Of a stretch of DNA of 38,338 bases, positions 1-8,318 are shown piece after piece; within the stretch, counting starts at the first letter, position 1; each line of letters starts with the position of its first letter. The notes under the pieces were generated by a model. The model searched no databases. It was not told the DNA's origin and was given only the letters and a program-made list of their open reading frames with translations. The DNA comes from CAZVEE01 sp964625525. GTDB taxonomy: Bacteria; Pseudomonadota; Alphaproteobacteria; JAJFIK01. Location: the NCBI GenBank assembly GCA_964625525.1, contig CAZVEE010000031.1, positions 1 through 38,338 of the forward strand, written 5' to 3'. A program made the position numbers and the translations under genes.

Positions 1-1
1 G

Positions 2-397
2 CGGGCCCAGGCTGTGCAGGTTACCACCGATCCCTTCCCTGGCTTTACCACCGAGCTGCAAGCCCAGCTCATGGCGCTGATGACGACGGCGGAGGGCACC
101 TCCACGGTCAAGGAAACCATTTTCGAAAACCGCTTCATGCATGTGCCGGAACTGGCGCGCATGGGGGCGGATATCGCCATTGCCGGTCAACTCGCGACGG
201 TCACGGGCGTGCCCCGCCTGAAGGGCGCGCCGGTCATGGCGACGGACCTGCGCGCCTCGGTCTCGCTGGTCCTGGCGGGCCTTGCGGCTGAGGGAGAAAC
301 CGTGATTAATCGGGTCTACCACCTCGACCGGGGGTTTGAGCGGATCGAGGAAAAGCTTGGGGCGTGTGGTGCGGAAATCCGCCGCCTGAAGGATTGA
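2..397 (+). CDS. murA: UDP-N-acetylglucosamine 1-carboxyvinyltransferase MurA, C-terminal part
   Basis: The open frame enters from the left edge, so only about the last 131 residues are present. MurA adds enolpyruvate from PEP to UDP-GlcNAc, the first committed cytoplasmic step of peptidoglycan synthesis. Visible family motifs are PFPGFTTELQAQ, a FENRFMHVPEL stretch and the C-terminal RASVSLVLAGLAAEGET segment of the EPSP-synthase fold. The loop cysteine that binds PEP (and fosfomycin) lies upstream of the window and cannot be checked. The TGA stop at 395-397 is followed 67 nt later by the DUF2948 gene, its usual alphaproteobacterial neighbour. A GTG at 14 is an internal valine codon, not a start. 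The identification is secure. Confidence 0.95.
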   Translation, partial: RAQAVQVTTDPFPGFTTELQAQLMALMTTAEGTSTVKETIFENRFMHVPELARMGADIAIAGQLATVTGVPRLKGAPVMATDLRASVSLVLAGLAAEGETVINRVYHLDRGFERIEEKLGACGAEIRRLKD

Positions 398-464
398 AGG
401 GCGCCGCCGGGGCCCTTTGGGCGCGATGGCCATCGCGAGGCGGAGAAGGGGCGCAAAGCGCGGG

Positions 465-929
465 ATGAGCACGACGCAAATTCTCACAGCCAGCGATGGC
501 GATGATTTGAACATTCTCGCCGCCCGCTTTCAGGACGCTCTGGTGCGCGCCGGCGATTTGGCGTTTCTGCCCAAGGAACGCCGGTTTGTGCTGGTGGCCA
601 ATCGCTTCATGTGGGAACGCCCGGCAGAAGGGTGGTTAGCAAAACGATATTTTCGCAGCCGCTCTGGCCTGCATTTCAACGCGGTTCGCGATGTGAAAGT
701 GCAGGGTCTGAAGACCGGCAAGCCAGAGGCCATGCTCTCGCTTCTGACCATCGAGGCTGAGCCGATGACCCCGGATGATCCCGAAGCGCTGGAGCATCAG
801 GTCACGCTTGTGTTTTCCGGCGGCGTTGCGGTCCGGTTGCAAGTCGAGTGTCTGGATGTCGAAGCGCGCGATGTCGGTACGCCGTGGCCGACACCGCACC
901 GGCCGGAACACCCGGACCAGACCACCTGA
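465..929 (+). CDS. DUF2948 family protein
   Basis: A 154-residue soluble protein of unknown function. The family is recognised from alphaproteobacteria, where it habitually follows murA; recognition rests on overall sequence (for example FLPKERRFVLVANRFMWE and the SRSGLHFNAVRDVKVQGL stretch) and on context. I see no catalytic motif, signal peptide or membrane segment. The frame could be opened by a TTG at 417. The ATG at 465 is preferred because a purine-rich GGAGAAGGGG lies about 12 nt upstream and the extra residues would be an arginine-rich run unlike the rest of the protein. The C-terminus is acidic and proline-rich. It is probably co-transcribed with murA. Confidence 0.85.
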   Translation: MSTTQILTASDGDDLNILAARFQDALVRAGDLAFLPKERRFVLVANRFMWERPAEGWLAKRYFRSRSGLHFNAVRDVKVQGLKTGKPEAMLSLLTIEAEPMTPDDPEALEHQVTLVFSGGVAVRLQVECLDVEARDVGTPWPTPHRPEHPDQTT

Positions 930-1073
930 GGCACCCCGCCGCGCCGGTCGGGGTGGGGTGCGGGCGGGCATCGTCTTGCGCTCCCGTGCGGATCGCGCCA
1001 CCCTGGCGCGTTATCACCGTCGGGACCAATCCCGGCCCCGGATCTGAGCCCACAGAAAGCCCGCGACGCCCGC

Positions 1074-1556
1074 ATGACTGACCCGCGTTCCGTTTACCGA
1101 ATCGAGGAGATCACGCTGGACGAGCGCAGCATCGTTCGGCGCGGCCCCGAAATCGAGCACGAACGCCAAGTCGCCATTTTCGATCTGCTGGAAGACAACT
1201 ATTTCGAACCGCAGGGCTCGGGCGGCGGCCCCTATCAGGTGCGCCTCTCGGTGGAAGACAATCGTCTGCGCTTTGAGATCAGTACGGCGGGCGAGCCGCA
1301 GCACGGGCTGGTTATCCTGTCGTTGACGCCGTTTCGGCGCATCGTCAAAGACTACTTTCTCATCTGTGAGAGCTACTACGACGCCATCAAAAAGGCCTCG
1401 CCCTCGCAAATCGAGGCGATCGATATGGGGCGGCGGGGCCTTCACAATGAAGGCTCAGAGCTTTTGCGCGAGCGTCTGGCGGGCAAGATCGCGCTTGATC
1501 TGGACACCGCCAGGCGGCTCTTCACCCTCATCTGCGTGCTGCATATCAAGGTTTGA
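1074..1556 (+). CDS. UPF0262 family protein
   Basis: A 160-residue uncharacterised protein of the UPF0262 family. Recognition rests on the ITLDERSIVRR start, the VAIFDLLEDNYF segment, LSLTPFRRIVKDYFLICESY and the MGRRGLHNEGSELLRERL region with its C-terminal LFTLICVLHIK. There are no membrane segments and no known catalytic motif. The family is confined largely to alphaproteobacteria and, as I recall, normally sits between hisD and a low-molecular-weight phosphatase gene. Here both are absent: 144 bp separates it from the DUF2948 gene and 151 bp from infA. No strong Shine-Dalgarno precedes the ATG. Function is unknown. Confidence 0.87.
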   Translation: MTDPRSVYRIEEITLDERSIVRRGPEIEHERQVAIFDLLEDNYFEPQGSGGGPYQVRLSVEDNRLRFEISTAGEPQHGLVILSLTPFRRIVKDYFLICESYYDAIKKASPSQIEAIDMGRRGLHNEGSELLRERLAGKIALDLDTARRLFTLICVLHIKV

Positions 1557-1707
1557 GCGGGGCCACGGGGCCACAGTGGCGCTTAAATGCGCTCGCCCCC
1601 TTGATTTTCTGCGCTGCACCCGCATTCTCCACAGCCCGAGGGCGCGATTGGGCGCGCCTCGGCACGGCCCCGGGCGACAGGCATTGGGGCCCAAAAACAG
1701 GTAAGGC

Positions 1708-1926
1708 ATGGCGAAAGAGGAACTTCTCGAGTTTCCGGGCGTGGTCATCGAACTGCTGCCCAACGCGACATTTCGCGTTAAACTGGAAAATGAACACGAA
1801 ATCATCGCCCATACGGCGGGCAAGATGCGCAAGAACCGCATCCGCGTGCTGGCCGGCGACAAGGTCTTGGTGGAGATGACGCCCTATGATCTCACCAAGG
1901 GCCGCATCACCTACCGGTTCAAGTAG
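1708..1926 (+). CDS. infA: translation initiation factor IF-1
   Basis: A 72-residue, full-length IF-1. It is a single S1/OB-fold domain that occupies the ribosomal A site region of the 30S subunit during initiation together with IF-2 and IF-3. The sequence is highly recognisable, with EFPGVVIELLPNATFRVKL at 8-26, HTAGKMRKNRIRVLAGD in the middle and MTPYDLTKGRITYRFK at the end. The ATG is preceded by an AGGTAAGG ribosome binding site. It follows a 151-bp non-coding stretch, where its own promoter probably lies, and leads into maf 27 nt downstream, an arrangement common in alphaproteobacteria. Confidence 0.97.
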   Translation: MAKEELLEFPGVVIELLPNATFRVKLENEHEIIAHTAGKMRKNRIRVLAGDKVLVEMTPYDLTKGRITYRFK

Positions 1927-1953
1927 CGGGCCGGGGCATCAGGCTGGGTCCGT

Positions 1954-2628
1954 TTGACCGATTCTCCCTCCACTGATTTGGGTGCCGATGCAGAGGGCGC
2001 GGATGACCGGCCTGTGCTGGTGCTGGCCAGCGCCTCGCCGCGCCGGCGGGATCTATTGGCACAGATCGGGGTGCGGCCGGATCGCATTCTGCCCGCTGAT
2101 CTCGATGAGACCCCGGTGCCCGGAGAGCTGCCGCGGCCCCATGCTCTGCGCTTGGCGCAGAGCAAGGCGGCTGCCGTGGTGGCGCGGCTGACAAGGGAGG
2201 CTGCGGCGCCGGCCTTCGTGCTTGCCGGCGATACGGTCGTGGCCGTCGGGCGGCGCATTTTGCCCAAAACGGAAACGGCGGCGGCCGCACGGGCGTGTCT
2301 GGGTCTTTTGTCCGGACGGCGGCACCGGGTGTTGACCGGGCTTGCGGTCGTGGCTCCGGACGGGCGTCAGGCGGCGCGGGTGGTGGAAACCGCCGTCACG
2401 TTCAAGCGTTTGTCGGCGGTGGAAGAAGCGGCCTATCTGGCCAGCGGGGAATGGCAGGGCAAGGCGGGCGGCTATGGCATTCAGGGCCTGGCGGCGACCT
2501 TCGTGCGCCATTTGGCCGGGTCCTACTCCAGCGTGGTGGGCCTGCCGTTGTTTGAGGCTGCGCAGATGCTCAGTGGCCTGGGCTATCCTGTGCTGACAAC
2601 AGCCGAGCAGGATGATGATGCGCGATGA
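1954..2628 (+). CDS. maf: Maf family nucleotide pyrophosphatase
   Basis: A 224-residue Maf/Ham1-fold protein. Family members hydrolyse modified or non-canonical nucleoside triphosphates (such as dTTP/UTP or m7GTP, depending on subfamily) to monophosphates in the cytoplasm. Visible motifs are LASASPRRRDLL (24-35), FVLAGDTVVAVG with the catalytic-type aspartate at 93, GRRHRVLTGLAVV, and EWQGKAGGYGIQGLAATFV. The start is uncertain: no ATG is available, and I list the TTG at 1954, with another TTG at 1978 possible. The subfamily (YhdE or YceF type) was not resolved. Its end overlaps the RNase E/G start by 17 bp, implying co-translation. Confidence 0.92.
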   Translation: MTDSPSTDLGADAEGADDRPVLVLASASPRRRDLLAQIGVRPDRILPADLDETPVPGELPRPHALRLAQSKAAAVVARLTREAAAPAFVLAGDTVVAVGRRILPKTETAAAARACLGLLSGRRHRVLTGLAVVAPDGRQAARVVETAVTFKRLSAVEEAAYLASGEWQGKAGGYGIQGLAATFVRHLAGSYSSVVGLPLFEAAQMLSGLGYPVLTTAEQDDDAR

Positions 2629-4042
2629 GGTGATCCTGGTTGCCGCGCCCGGCGAAACTCTGGTCCTGCGCCGCCGTGCGGGCGTGCTGACGGCGTTCGA
2701 GGCGCAGACGACTTTGGATCAGCAGGCGCTGCCCGCCACCCGGCGCGGCGATATTCTGTTGGTGCGGATCATCCGTGTGCTGCGTGGGGCAAAAGGGGCG
2801 CTGGCGGATTTGGGTCAGGGCGTCACCGGGTTCTTGCCGCTGCCGGCCATGGTTCTCACGCCGGAAGGGCGCACGGAGACACCGCGCGACGGGCTTGCGG
2901 CGCTGGTGCAGGTGGCGCGCACTGGGCTTGGTGATAAGGGGCCGCGGCTGACGGCTGAACTGTCATTGCCGGGACGGTTTTGCGTGTTTCTGCCCAGCCG
3001 GGCCAAGACGGCGCCACCGGTGAGCGCACCGAAAATTCTCTCTCAGGCCCAGCGCGAGGCTTTGGCCCCGCCACTGGCAGACGGCGAGGGGGTGGTCCTG
3101 CGCACGGCCGCAAAAGGGGCAACGGCGGATCATGTGGCGCGCGAGTGGCAGGCGCACACGACCGCATGGGCCGAGATCTTGGCGGCGGCCCGCACAGCGC
3201 AGGCGCCTGCCTGCCTCCGGCGCGATGCGACGGTGATGGAGCGGGTGTTGCGCGACACCTCCGATCTCCATCGTCTGCGGATCATCGCCGGCGATGCAGC
3301 GACGGCACGCCATGTTGAAGGCCTGCTGGCGCGCTGGGAGGTTGATGCGCCGGTGGAGACGGTCACCGACCCTTTGGGCACGCTGGGTCTGCGTGAAGTG
3401 CTCGACGGCCTGACGGCGCGCACGGTCGCGCTGCCGGGAGGCGGGTCCCTCGTCATCGACGCTACCGAGGCGCTGACGGCGATCGATGTGAACGGCGGCG
3501 CTGAAGGCGGTGTCGCGGAGGGCGAGACCACCCGGCGCGCCATCAATATGGCGGCTGCTCGCGCGATTCCGGCGCTGATCCGGTTGCGCGATATTGGGGG
3601 CCTCGTGGTCGTGGACTTTTTGGGGGCGCCAGATGCGGCCCAGCGCACCGCCCTGGAGCGGGCGTTGAAGGACGGGACCAAGGGCGATGCCATGGCCGTG
3701 CGCCTGGGCAAGCTGTCGGGCTTTGGGACCCTGGAGTTGACCAGACAGCGCGGCGGGGACGGGGCGCTCGACCGATGGCAGGCGGTCTGCGGCGCATGCG
3801 GGGGCACCGGCCGGGTGCCGGCGGTGGAGCGAGTGGGCCTTGACTTGCTGGCGGTCCTGGCAAGCGAGCGCCCGGTGCGGGGGCAGGTTTATCTGGGCCC
3901 CGCGCTTGACGCCTGGGTGCGTGCGCGGCATGACCGCATTGGGCAGGAGTTGGCCCGCTTTGCCGTGGCGGGCATTCAGTTCACGCGCGACGAGACGGCG
4001 CCCGCACTGGCTTGGCGTCTGGACAAGGAGAAGGCCTCATGA
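2612..4042 (+). CDS. rng: ribonuclease E/G family protein
   Basis: A 476-residue RNase E/G-type endoribonuclease, short like RNase G and lacking the long degradosome scaffold of RNase E. The S1 region lies near residues 38-110. The two metal-binding aspartates fit D292 (AIDVNGG) and D335 (VVVDFLGAP), 43 residues apart, the same spacing as D303/D346 of E. coli RNase E. C393 and C396 (CGACGGTG) match the zinc-link cysteines at the expected +58 spacing. Family members process rRNA precursors and initiate mRNA decay. Three consecutive ATGs (2612, 2615, 2618) could start it, all inside the end of maf. It overlaps yacG by 4 bp. Confidence 0.95.
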   Translation: MMMRDEVILVAAPGETLVLRRRAGVLTAFEAQTTLDQQALPATRRGDILLVRIIRVLRGAKGALADLGQGVTGFLPLPAMVLTPEGRTETPRDGLAALVQVARTGLGDKGPRLTAELSLPGRFCVFLPSRAKTAPPVSAPKILSQAQREALAPPLADGEGVVLRTAAKGATADHVAREWQAHTTAWAEILAAARTAQAPACLRRDATVMERVLRDTSDLHRLRIIAGDAATARHVEGLLARWEVDAPVETVTDPLGTLGLREVLDGLTARTVALPGGGSLVIDATEALTAIDVNGGAEGGVAEGETTRRAINMAAARAIPALIRLRDIGGLVVVDFLGAPDAAQRTALERALKDGTKGDAMAVRLGKLSGFGTLELTRQRGGDGALDRWQAVCGACGGTGRVPAVERVGLDLLAVLASERPVRGQVYLGPALDAWVRARHDRIGQELARFAVAGIQFTRDETAPALAWRLDKEKAS

Positions 4043-4242
4043 CAGCGACGACCCCGGTCCCCTGTTCCGTGTGCGGCAAACCGGTGAACCCGAAATATCG
4101 TCCGTTCTGCTCCAAACGCTGTGCGGATATCGACTTGAACCGTTGGCTTGGCGGGCAGTATGCCGTGCCGGTGAGCGAGAGTGAGGATGAGGTTTGGGGC
4201 TCTGATGCGCTGGCGAGCGAGGAGGAGGTGGAGCGGCCCTAA
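4039..4242 (+). CDS. yacG: DNA gyrase inhibitor YacG (zinc-binding)
   Basis: A 67-residue protein with the YacG zinc motif: CSVC, then after a short loop FCSKRCADIDLNRWLGG, giving four cysteines for one zinc. E. coli YacG binds GyrB and inhibits gyrase, and the family is widespread in proteobacteria. The start at 4039 overlaps the RNase stop in the four bases ATGA, so translation is coupled; an in-frame upstream start at 4012 would lie inside the RNase gene and is less likely. The acidic C-terminal tail (EEEVERP) is typical. Its TAA overlaps the stop codon of the convergent glycosyltransferase gene, leaving no space for a terminator. Confidence 0.94.
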   Translation: MTATTPVPCSVCGKPVNPKYRPFCSKRCADIDLNRWLGGQYAVPVSESEDEVWGSDALASEEEVERP

Positions 4243-5246
4243 CGGAGGAAAGCCCGCTCCCATTCCGCTGCCCGCGCGTCCCAAGAGCCGATCTTGGGGT
4301 CACTCAGCGCTGCCCGGTGCTGAGACAACCACAATGCGTTATCGCTCAGTAAGCGGATAGCTGCGGCGGCATAATCTTCCCGGTCGAGCGCAATGAAGCC
4401 TGTCTCGCCATGGCGCACCCGCTCGGCGAGGGAACCGATGCCGCGGGTGACCACGGGCAAGCCGCTGGCGGTGGCTTCGGCCGCGGCGTTGCAATAGGTC
4501 TCGTCCTTATGGCCCGGGAACAACATAACCCGCGCAGCGCGCAGCTCCTGTGCCAGGTCGTGTTTGGGAATGCTCTCCCGCCGGATGACCCCGTGATTGT
4601 GCAGACGATCCAAATGGGTGGGGGCTTGGCGGGACTTCGGGGTGAAGACATGCAGCTCCGCGCCCGGGACCGCGGGCGCAATCCGCTCCACCCATAACTC
4701 CACCAGCCAGTCGAGACCGCGATAGGGTTGGGAGGTAAAGATCGCCTTGGGCGCGGGCGCCGCCGTTGCGGATCCTGGGCGCCGGAACAGGCCATCGACG
4801 CCATGTTCGATGATCCGGCGGCTGCGGAAGGGCAGCAGACGATGCGTGATGTCCCGGTGATAGGCGCTCAGAAACACCGCATGGGGACGATAGCGGACCA
4901 AGGGCACCAATTCACCCCGGCGCAACAGGCGGCCAATATTGGTGCGGTTGCGCCACCAGACAATGGGATCTGCCTCCACATAGGGGAAGAGGTGCAGGTG
5001 ATTGTTGCAGATCGCGATATCGCCCTGGGCCCGCGCGCCCGTTCGTAACGCCGTCAAAGGACGCCACGCAACGCCCTCCAGATCCGTGCTGCGCTCGGTC
5101 AGCGTATAGGCGGTGACGTCATGTCCGAGCCGCGCGAAGGCCTCGGCCAACAGGACCGTGCCGCTTTGAATACCGCCAAGGGGCCCCTCGCGCAGAGACT
5201 GGCCATCAAAGGGAGAGGTCTCATCAAGAAAGATGATCCGTGCCAT
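4239..5246 (-). CDS. GT-B fold glycosyltransferase (family 1/4-like)
   Basis: A 335-residue protein with a glycosyltransferase family 4-like layout. The N-terminal half has a glycine-rich GGIQSG acceptor loop at 24-29. The C-terminal half has the donor-binding hallmark FPGHKDETYCNAAAEATASGLPVV, where the glutamate in the AAAEATASG stretch is the usual nucleotide-sugar contact, followed by HGETGFIA. It likely transfers a sugar from a nucleotide donor to a surface glycan or glycolipid; donor and acceptor are unknown. The ATG at 5246 starts one base after the stop of the upstream GT61 gene, so the pair is translationally coupled. A longer in-frame opening reaching 5435 lies inside the GT61 gene and is rejected. 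No membrane segment is evident. Confidence 0.85.
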   Translation of the reverse strand: MARIIFLDETSPFDGQSLREGPLGGIQSGTVLLAEAFARLGHDVTAYTLTERSTDLEGVAWRPLTALRTGARAQGDIAICNNHLHLFPYVEADPIVWWRNRTNIGRLLRRGELVPLVRYRPHAVFLSAYHRDITHRLLPFRSRRIIEHGVDGLFRRPGSATAAPAPKAIFTSQPYRGLDWLVELWVERIAPAVPGAELHVFTPKSRQAPTHLDRLHNHGVIRRESIPKHDLAQELRAARVMLFPGHKDETYCNAAAEATASGLPVVTRGIGSLAERVRHGETGFIALDREDYAAAAIRLLSDNALWLSQHRAALSDPKIGSWDARAAEWERAFLR

Positions 5247-5247
5247 G

Positions 5248-6423
5248 TCAGTGCCCTTCCGGGGGGGCGGTGACGATCTCGCCCAAAGCCTGATCGAACG
5301 CGGCCGGGTCCACCTCGAAGCGTTCTCGCGCACCGGCAGGGCCGGCGATGAGATAGCGATAGGTCTGACCCAGCGAACGAGACATGAGGAAATAGGTATT
5401 GCGCAGCTTGTTCTCCGGGAAGATCTCCAACACACGGGCGCTGCGGGGGCTGAACAGGATATTGGTCAGGCCCGCGCCATGAGTGCCGGCGATCACCTCG
5501 GCCTGGGCGAACAAGCGGACCTGATCGGCAAAGCTCAGCTTGCCGGGCATGACGGTTTCAAAGCCATGGCGCTCCAGAATGGGCTGGAGGGCCTGTTCAT
5601 TGCCGAGGCGGCGTTTCTTGGTGTCCTCGCGGCTGACCCATAGGCGCCGGCGTGGGGTCTCGTCGGATACGCCATATCCACCTTTATACAGTGTTCGGAT
5701 GAACTCTAGAACGGCGGGGTCGGCCAGTGTGCTTTTTGTATTCTGCCAGGTGTCCACCACATGCAGTGTATCAAAGCGCCAGCGCTCTGTCTGCGGAACG
5801 GTGGTGATGCGCAGATTAGGGTGGCGCTCCGTCAGAAATCGGTACACATCGGTTTGAAAGCCGGGCAAGCCGTCATTCACGAGGATTTCCAGCGGCGCGT
5901 CCGCGCCCAGGGCGAAACGGTGCAGGGCATAGTACAGCTTGGGCAGCCGGTCCATGATGAAATGAAACAGGTGGCGATGCCCTTCCCAGGATCCCAGCAT
6001 GCTCACGGACGGCACGCCCGCGCGGGCCACAGGCGTTAAAATGGTGGGGCGAAAATCGTGATAGGTGACGAAAGGGCGTGAACCGCGATAGGTCAGCAGA
6101 CGCTCGCGGTTTTCATCCACCACCACGCCCGTATTGCCAAGCAGCGTGACATCGGGCAGCGCGATGAGCGCGACGCGGCGTTCCAGCCGGGGCGGAATCG
6201 GTTGCCAAGTGACATCCTGGGGCAGCCGGTCCACCAGCGCCTGTTCATAGGGCGTAAAGGCGTTGTCGGCGCTCTCCTCGATCACCTCGGTGTGGCCCAC
6301 CGCCTCGGCCGGCAGCACGTCGCGATAGAACAGCATACGCCGGCGCAAGGGCGGGATCGCCTCCACCAGGGTCCGCGTCAGGACCCAGCGCAAATGCCGC
6401 ACGCTCAGCTTTCGTACCGCCAT
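5248..6423 (-). CDS. glycosyltransferase family 61 (DUF563) protein
   Basis: A 391-residue GT61/DUF563 protein. The diagnostic C-terminal motif IAGTHGAGLTNILF is at 311-324, preceded by RRLWVSRED at 259-267 and an EGHRHLFHFIMDRLPKLYY segment at 147-165, all typical of the family. Members transfer sugars such as xylose or GlcNAc to protein or glycan acceptors; bacterial members are often found in polysaccharide loci. There is no signal peptide or clear membrane helix. It lies 18 bp downstream of the pabB/pabC fusion and directly upstream of a second glycosyltransferase. Acceptor and donor cannot be read from sequence. Confidence 0.87.
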   Translation of the reverse strand: MAVRKLSVRHLRWVLTRTLVEAIPPLRRRMLFYRDVLPAEAVGHTEVIEESADNAFTPYEQALVDRLPQDVTWQPIPPRLERRVALIALPDVTLLGNTGVVVDENRERLLTYRGSRPFVTYHDFRPTILTPVARAGVPSVSMLGSWEGHRHLFHFIMDRLPKLYYALHRFALGADAPLEILVNDGLPGFQTDVYRFLTERHPNLRITTVPQTERWRFDTLHVVDTWQNTKSTLADPAVLEFIRTLYKGGYGVSDETPRRRLWVSREDTKKRRLGNEQALQPILERHGFETVMPGKLSFADQVRLFAQAEVIAGTHGAGLTNILFSPRSARVLEIFPENKLRNTYFLMSRSLGQTYRYLIAGPAGARERFEVDPAAFDQALGEIVTAPPEGH

Positions 6424-6441
6424 TGGGCGTCTCCCGCTTAT

Positions 6442-8295
6442 TCAGGTCCCGGTCTGCCTGTTTGGCTTACCCTCTGGCGCGTCCGCCCGCAAGGCATGGT
6501 CTACCAGAATGGCGGCTCGCAGGCCCCAGACCGCATTGGCCAGATAGAGTCGGTCCGCCGTGTGCAGATCATGGCGGGTCAGGGAGCATTCAGTGACAGG
6601 GCGGCTCGGGTCGGCGAGCAGGTGTGCGCGCAGGACACCTGGCAGGGCTCCGTCACAACAGGGGGGTGTCACCAGTATGCCGTCTTTTTCAACAAAGAGC
6701 GTGCTGCGACTGCCTTCGGCCAGGGTGCCCCAGTCGTTCAGAAAGAGGACTTCGTCGCAGCCCCCGTCCGCCACGGCGGCTGCGTGGGCCGCGTCATAAA
6801 AAGCGCGCCGGGTGGTTTTGTGAACGTAAATGGGATCGGCGGCGTCGATGGTCTCGTCACTGATGATAAAACGCAGGGGCGCCGGGCCGAGGGGCGCCGG
6901 GCTGTGGGGCGACAGCGGTGTCACCGTGAGCGTATGCTGACCGTCCCGGCGCAGCAGCAGCCGCAGCTTGGCTCGGGCCTGCCCTTGTGCTGCTTGAAGG
7001 ATCGCCTCTTTGATCGCTGCGTGGTCGCAAGAGAAGCCGTGCCAGTGGGCTGAGCGAGTGAGACGGGCCATGTGACCATCGAGCATGGGCACCTGTCCCT
7101 GCTGCGCGGCCATGGTTTCAATGAGCGAGTAGGCTTCGGCCTCGGCCATAAGGAAGCGCGCCTTGAGCAGGCATTCCTCATATTCCGCCTGGGGATCGGA
7201 ATCCGCCACAATACCACTGCCGATGCCCATGACGCCGCGCCCGTGCGCATCGATGGTCATGGTGCGGATCGAGACATTGAAGCGCGCGGAGCCGTCTGGA
7301 GCGAAGGCGCCGATAGCACCTGTATAGACGCCGCGCGGGTCCATCTCCAAATCTCGGATGACTTCCATGGCGCGGATTTTCGGCGCACCGGTCACCGATC
7401 CGCACGGGAAGAGCGCGCGCAGCAACGCCGCTGCGCTTTGCGCGTCGCGGGGGCGCGCCTCGACTGTGGAGGTCATGGCGTGGAATGTCGGGTAGTGCTC
7501 CACCATGAACAGGTCTGGGACGCGCACACTGCCAATCCGCGCCACCCGACCCAGATCATTGCGCAGGAGATCGACGATCATGAGGTTCTCGGCGCGGGAT
7601 TTGGGGTCGGCGCGCAGCCAGCGGGCAAGGCTGTCATCTTCACGGCTGTCGCGGCCGCGGCGCACTGTGCCCTTCATGGGGCGGGTGCGGATGAGCCCGT
7701 CCTGGCATTCGAAGAACAGTTCCGGTGACAGGGAGAGGATACTGGTCTCACCGGTGTAAATGAGGGCGCCATGGGCCACCCGCTGACGGGCCCGCAAGGC
7801 GGTGTAGAGGGAGACCGGATCGCCGTCGAGCTGGAGGTCGAGCGGAAAGGTGAAGTTCGCCTGATAGATGTCTCCGGCCCGGATCAGCTCCAGAACCGTC
7901 TTGATGCGAGCCCGGTAGGTTGGGGCATCAAGGCGCGGTTGGGGTGTGTGCAGGTGATGGCCGCTCGTGGTTTGGGCGCGCAGAAAGGCGGCTGCCTCTC
8001 GCCCGCTTAAGGCCGTCTGCTCTCGGAACAAGCCGAACCAGAGAAGCGGCCCCGGTCGCGCCGGGGGCAAGAGGGGGCGCAAACGCGGCTCGAGGACATA
8101 GCCCAATTCGTAGGCGCCATAGCCGGCCGCGTGATAGCCGGCGGCAAGGCCCGCATCCAGGGCGGCCAGAGCAGCGGGCACGTCCTGCGGCTCGTCACAG
8201 CGCAGGATGTGCTCCGGGTTGCGGTAGAGATACGCGCGGTCATGCGCCGGGGAGCGGTCGTCCAGCAAGACGAAAGGTGCAGGCTCCCCGGTCAC
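6442..8295 (-). CDS. pabB: fused aminodeoxychorismate synthase component I / aminodeoxychorismate lyase
   Basis: A 617-residue fusion making p-aminobenzoate for folate. Residues 1 to about 385 form the chorismate-binding PabB domain, with TRPMKGTVRRG (K208 at the nucleophile lysine position), ENLMIVDLLRNDLGR (237-251) and GSVTGAPKIRAM (299-310). Residues from about 390 on form a PLP-dependent class IV aminotransferase-like PabC domain with the PLP-lysine candidate K493 in YVHKTTRR and EVLFLNDWGTLAEGSRSTLF. The fusion performs both steps from chorismate, with ammonia from a glutamine amidotransferase (PabA/TrpG) not present in this window. The start is a GTG at 8295, since no suitable ATG exists. 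It sits 23 bp after the YceI gene, in the collinear array from oxyR. Confidence 0.93.
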   Translation of the reverse strand: MTGEPAPFVLLDDRSPAHDRAYLYRNPEHILRCDEPQDVPAALAALDAGLAAGYHAAGYGAYELGYVLEPRLRPLLPPARPGPLLWFGLFREQTALSGREAAAFLRAQTTSGHHLHTPQPRLDAPTYRARIKTVLELIRAGDIYQANFTFPLDLQLDGDPVSLYTALRARQRVAHGALIYTGETSILSLSPELFFECQDGLIRTRPMKGTVRRGRDSREDDSLARWLRADPKSRAENLMIVDLLRNDLGRVARIGSVRVPDLFMVEHYPTFHAMTSTVEARPRDAQSAAALLRALFPCGSVTGAPKIRAMEVIRDLEMDPRGVYTGAIGAFAPDGSARFNVSIRTMTIDAHGRGVMGIGSGIVADSDPQAEYEECLLKARFLMAEAEAYSLIETMAAQQGQVPMLDGHMARLTRSAHWHGFSCDHAAIKEAILQAAQGQARAKLRLLLRRDGQHTLTVTPLSPHSPAPLGPAPLRFIISDETIDAADPIYVHKTTRRAFYDAAHAAAVADGGCDEVLFLNDWGTLAEGSRSTLFVEKDGILVTPPCCDGALPGVLRAHLLADPSRPVTECSLTRHDLHTADRLYLANAVWGLRAAILVDHALRADAPEGKPNRQTGT

Positions 8296-8318
8296 GTGGT
8301 CGCGGTCCTTTCCGGTGC

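Noticed and set aside
930..1073. Remnant of hisD between the DUF2948 and UPF0262 genes
   Set aside because: None of the three forward frames gave a stretch resembling histidinol dehydrogenase; treated as plain non-coding sequence.
2963..3931. A 322-codon frame antisense to the RNase E/G gene
   Set aside because: Shadow of the conserved coding strand, low-complexity composition.
4239..5435. Longer form of the GT-B glycosyltransferase starting at 5435
   Set aside because: The extra residues would be read from inside the GT61 gene in another frame, while the ATG at 5246 is ideally placed after its stop.
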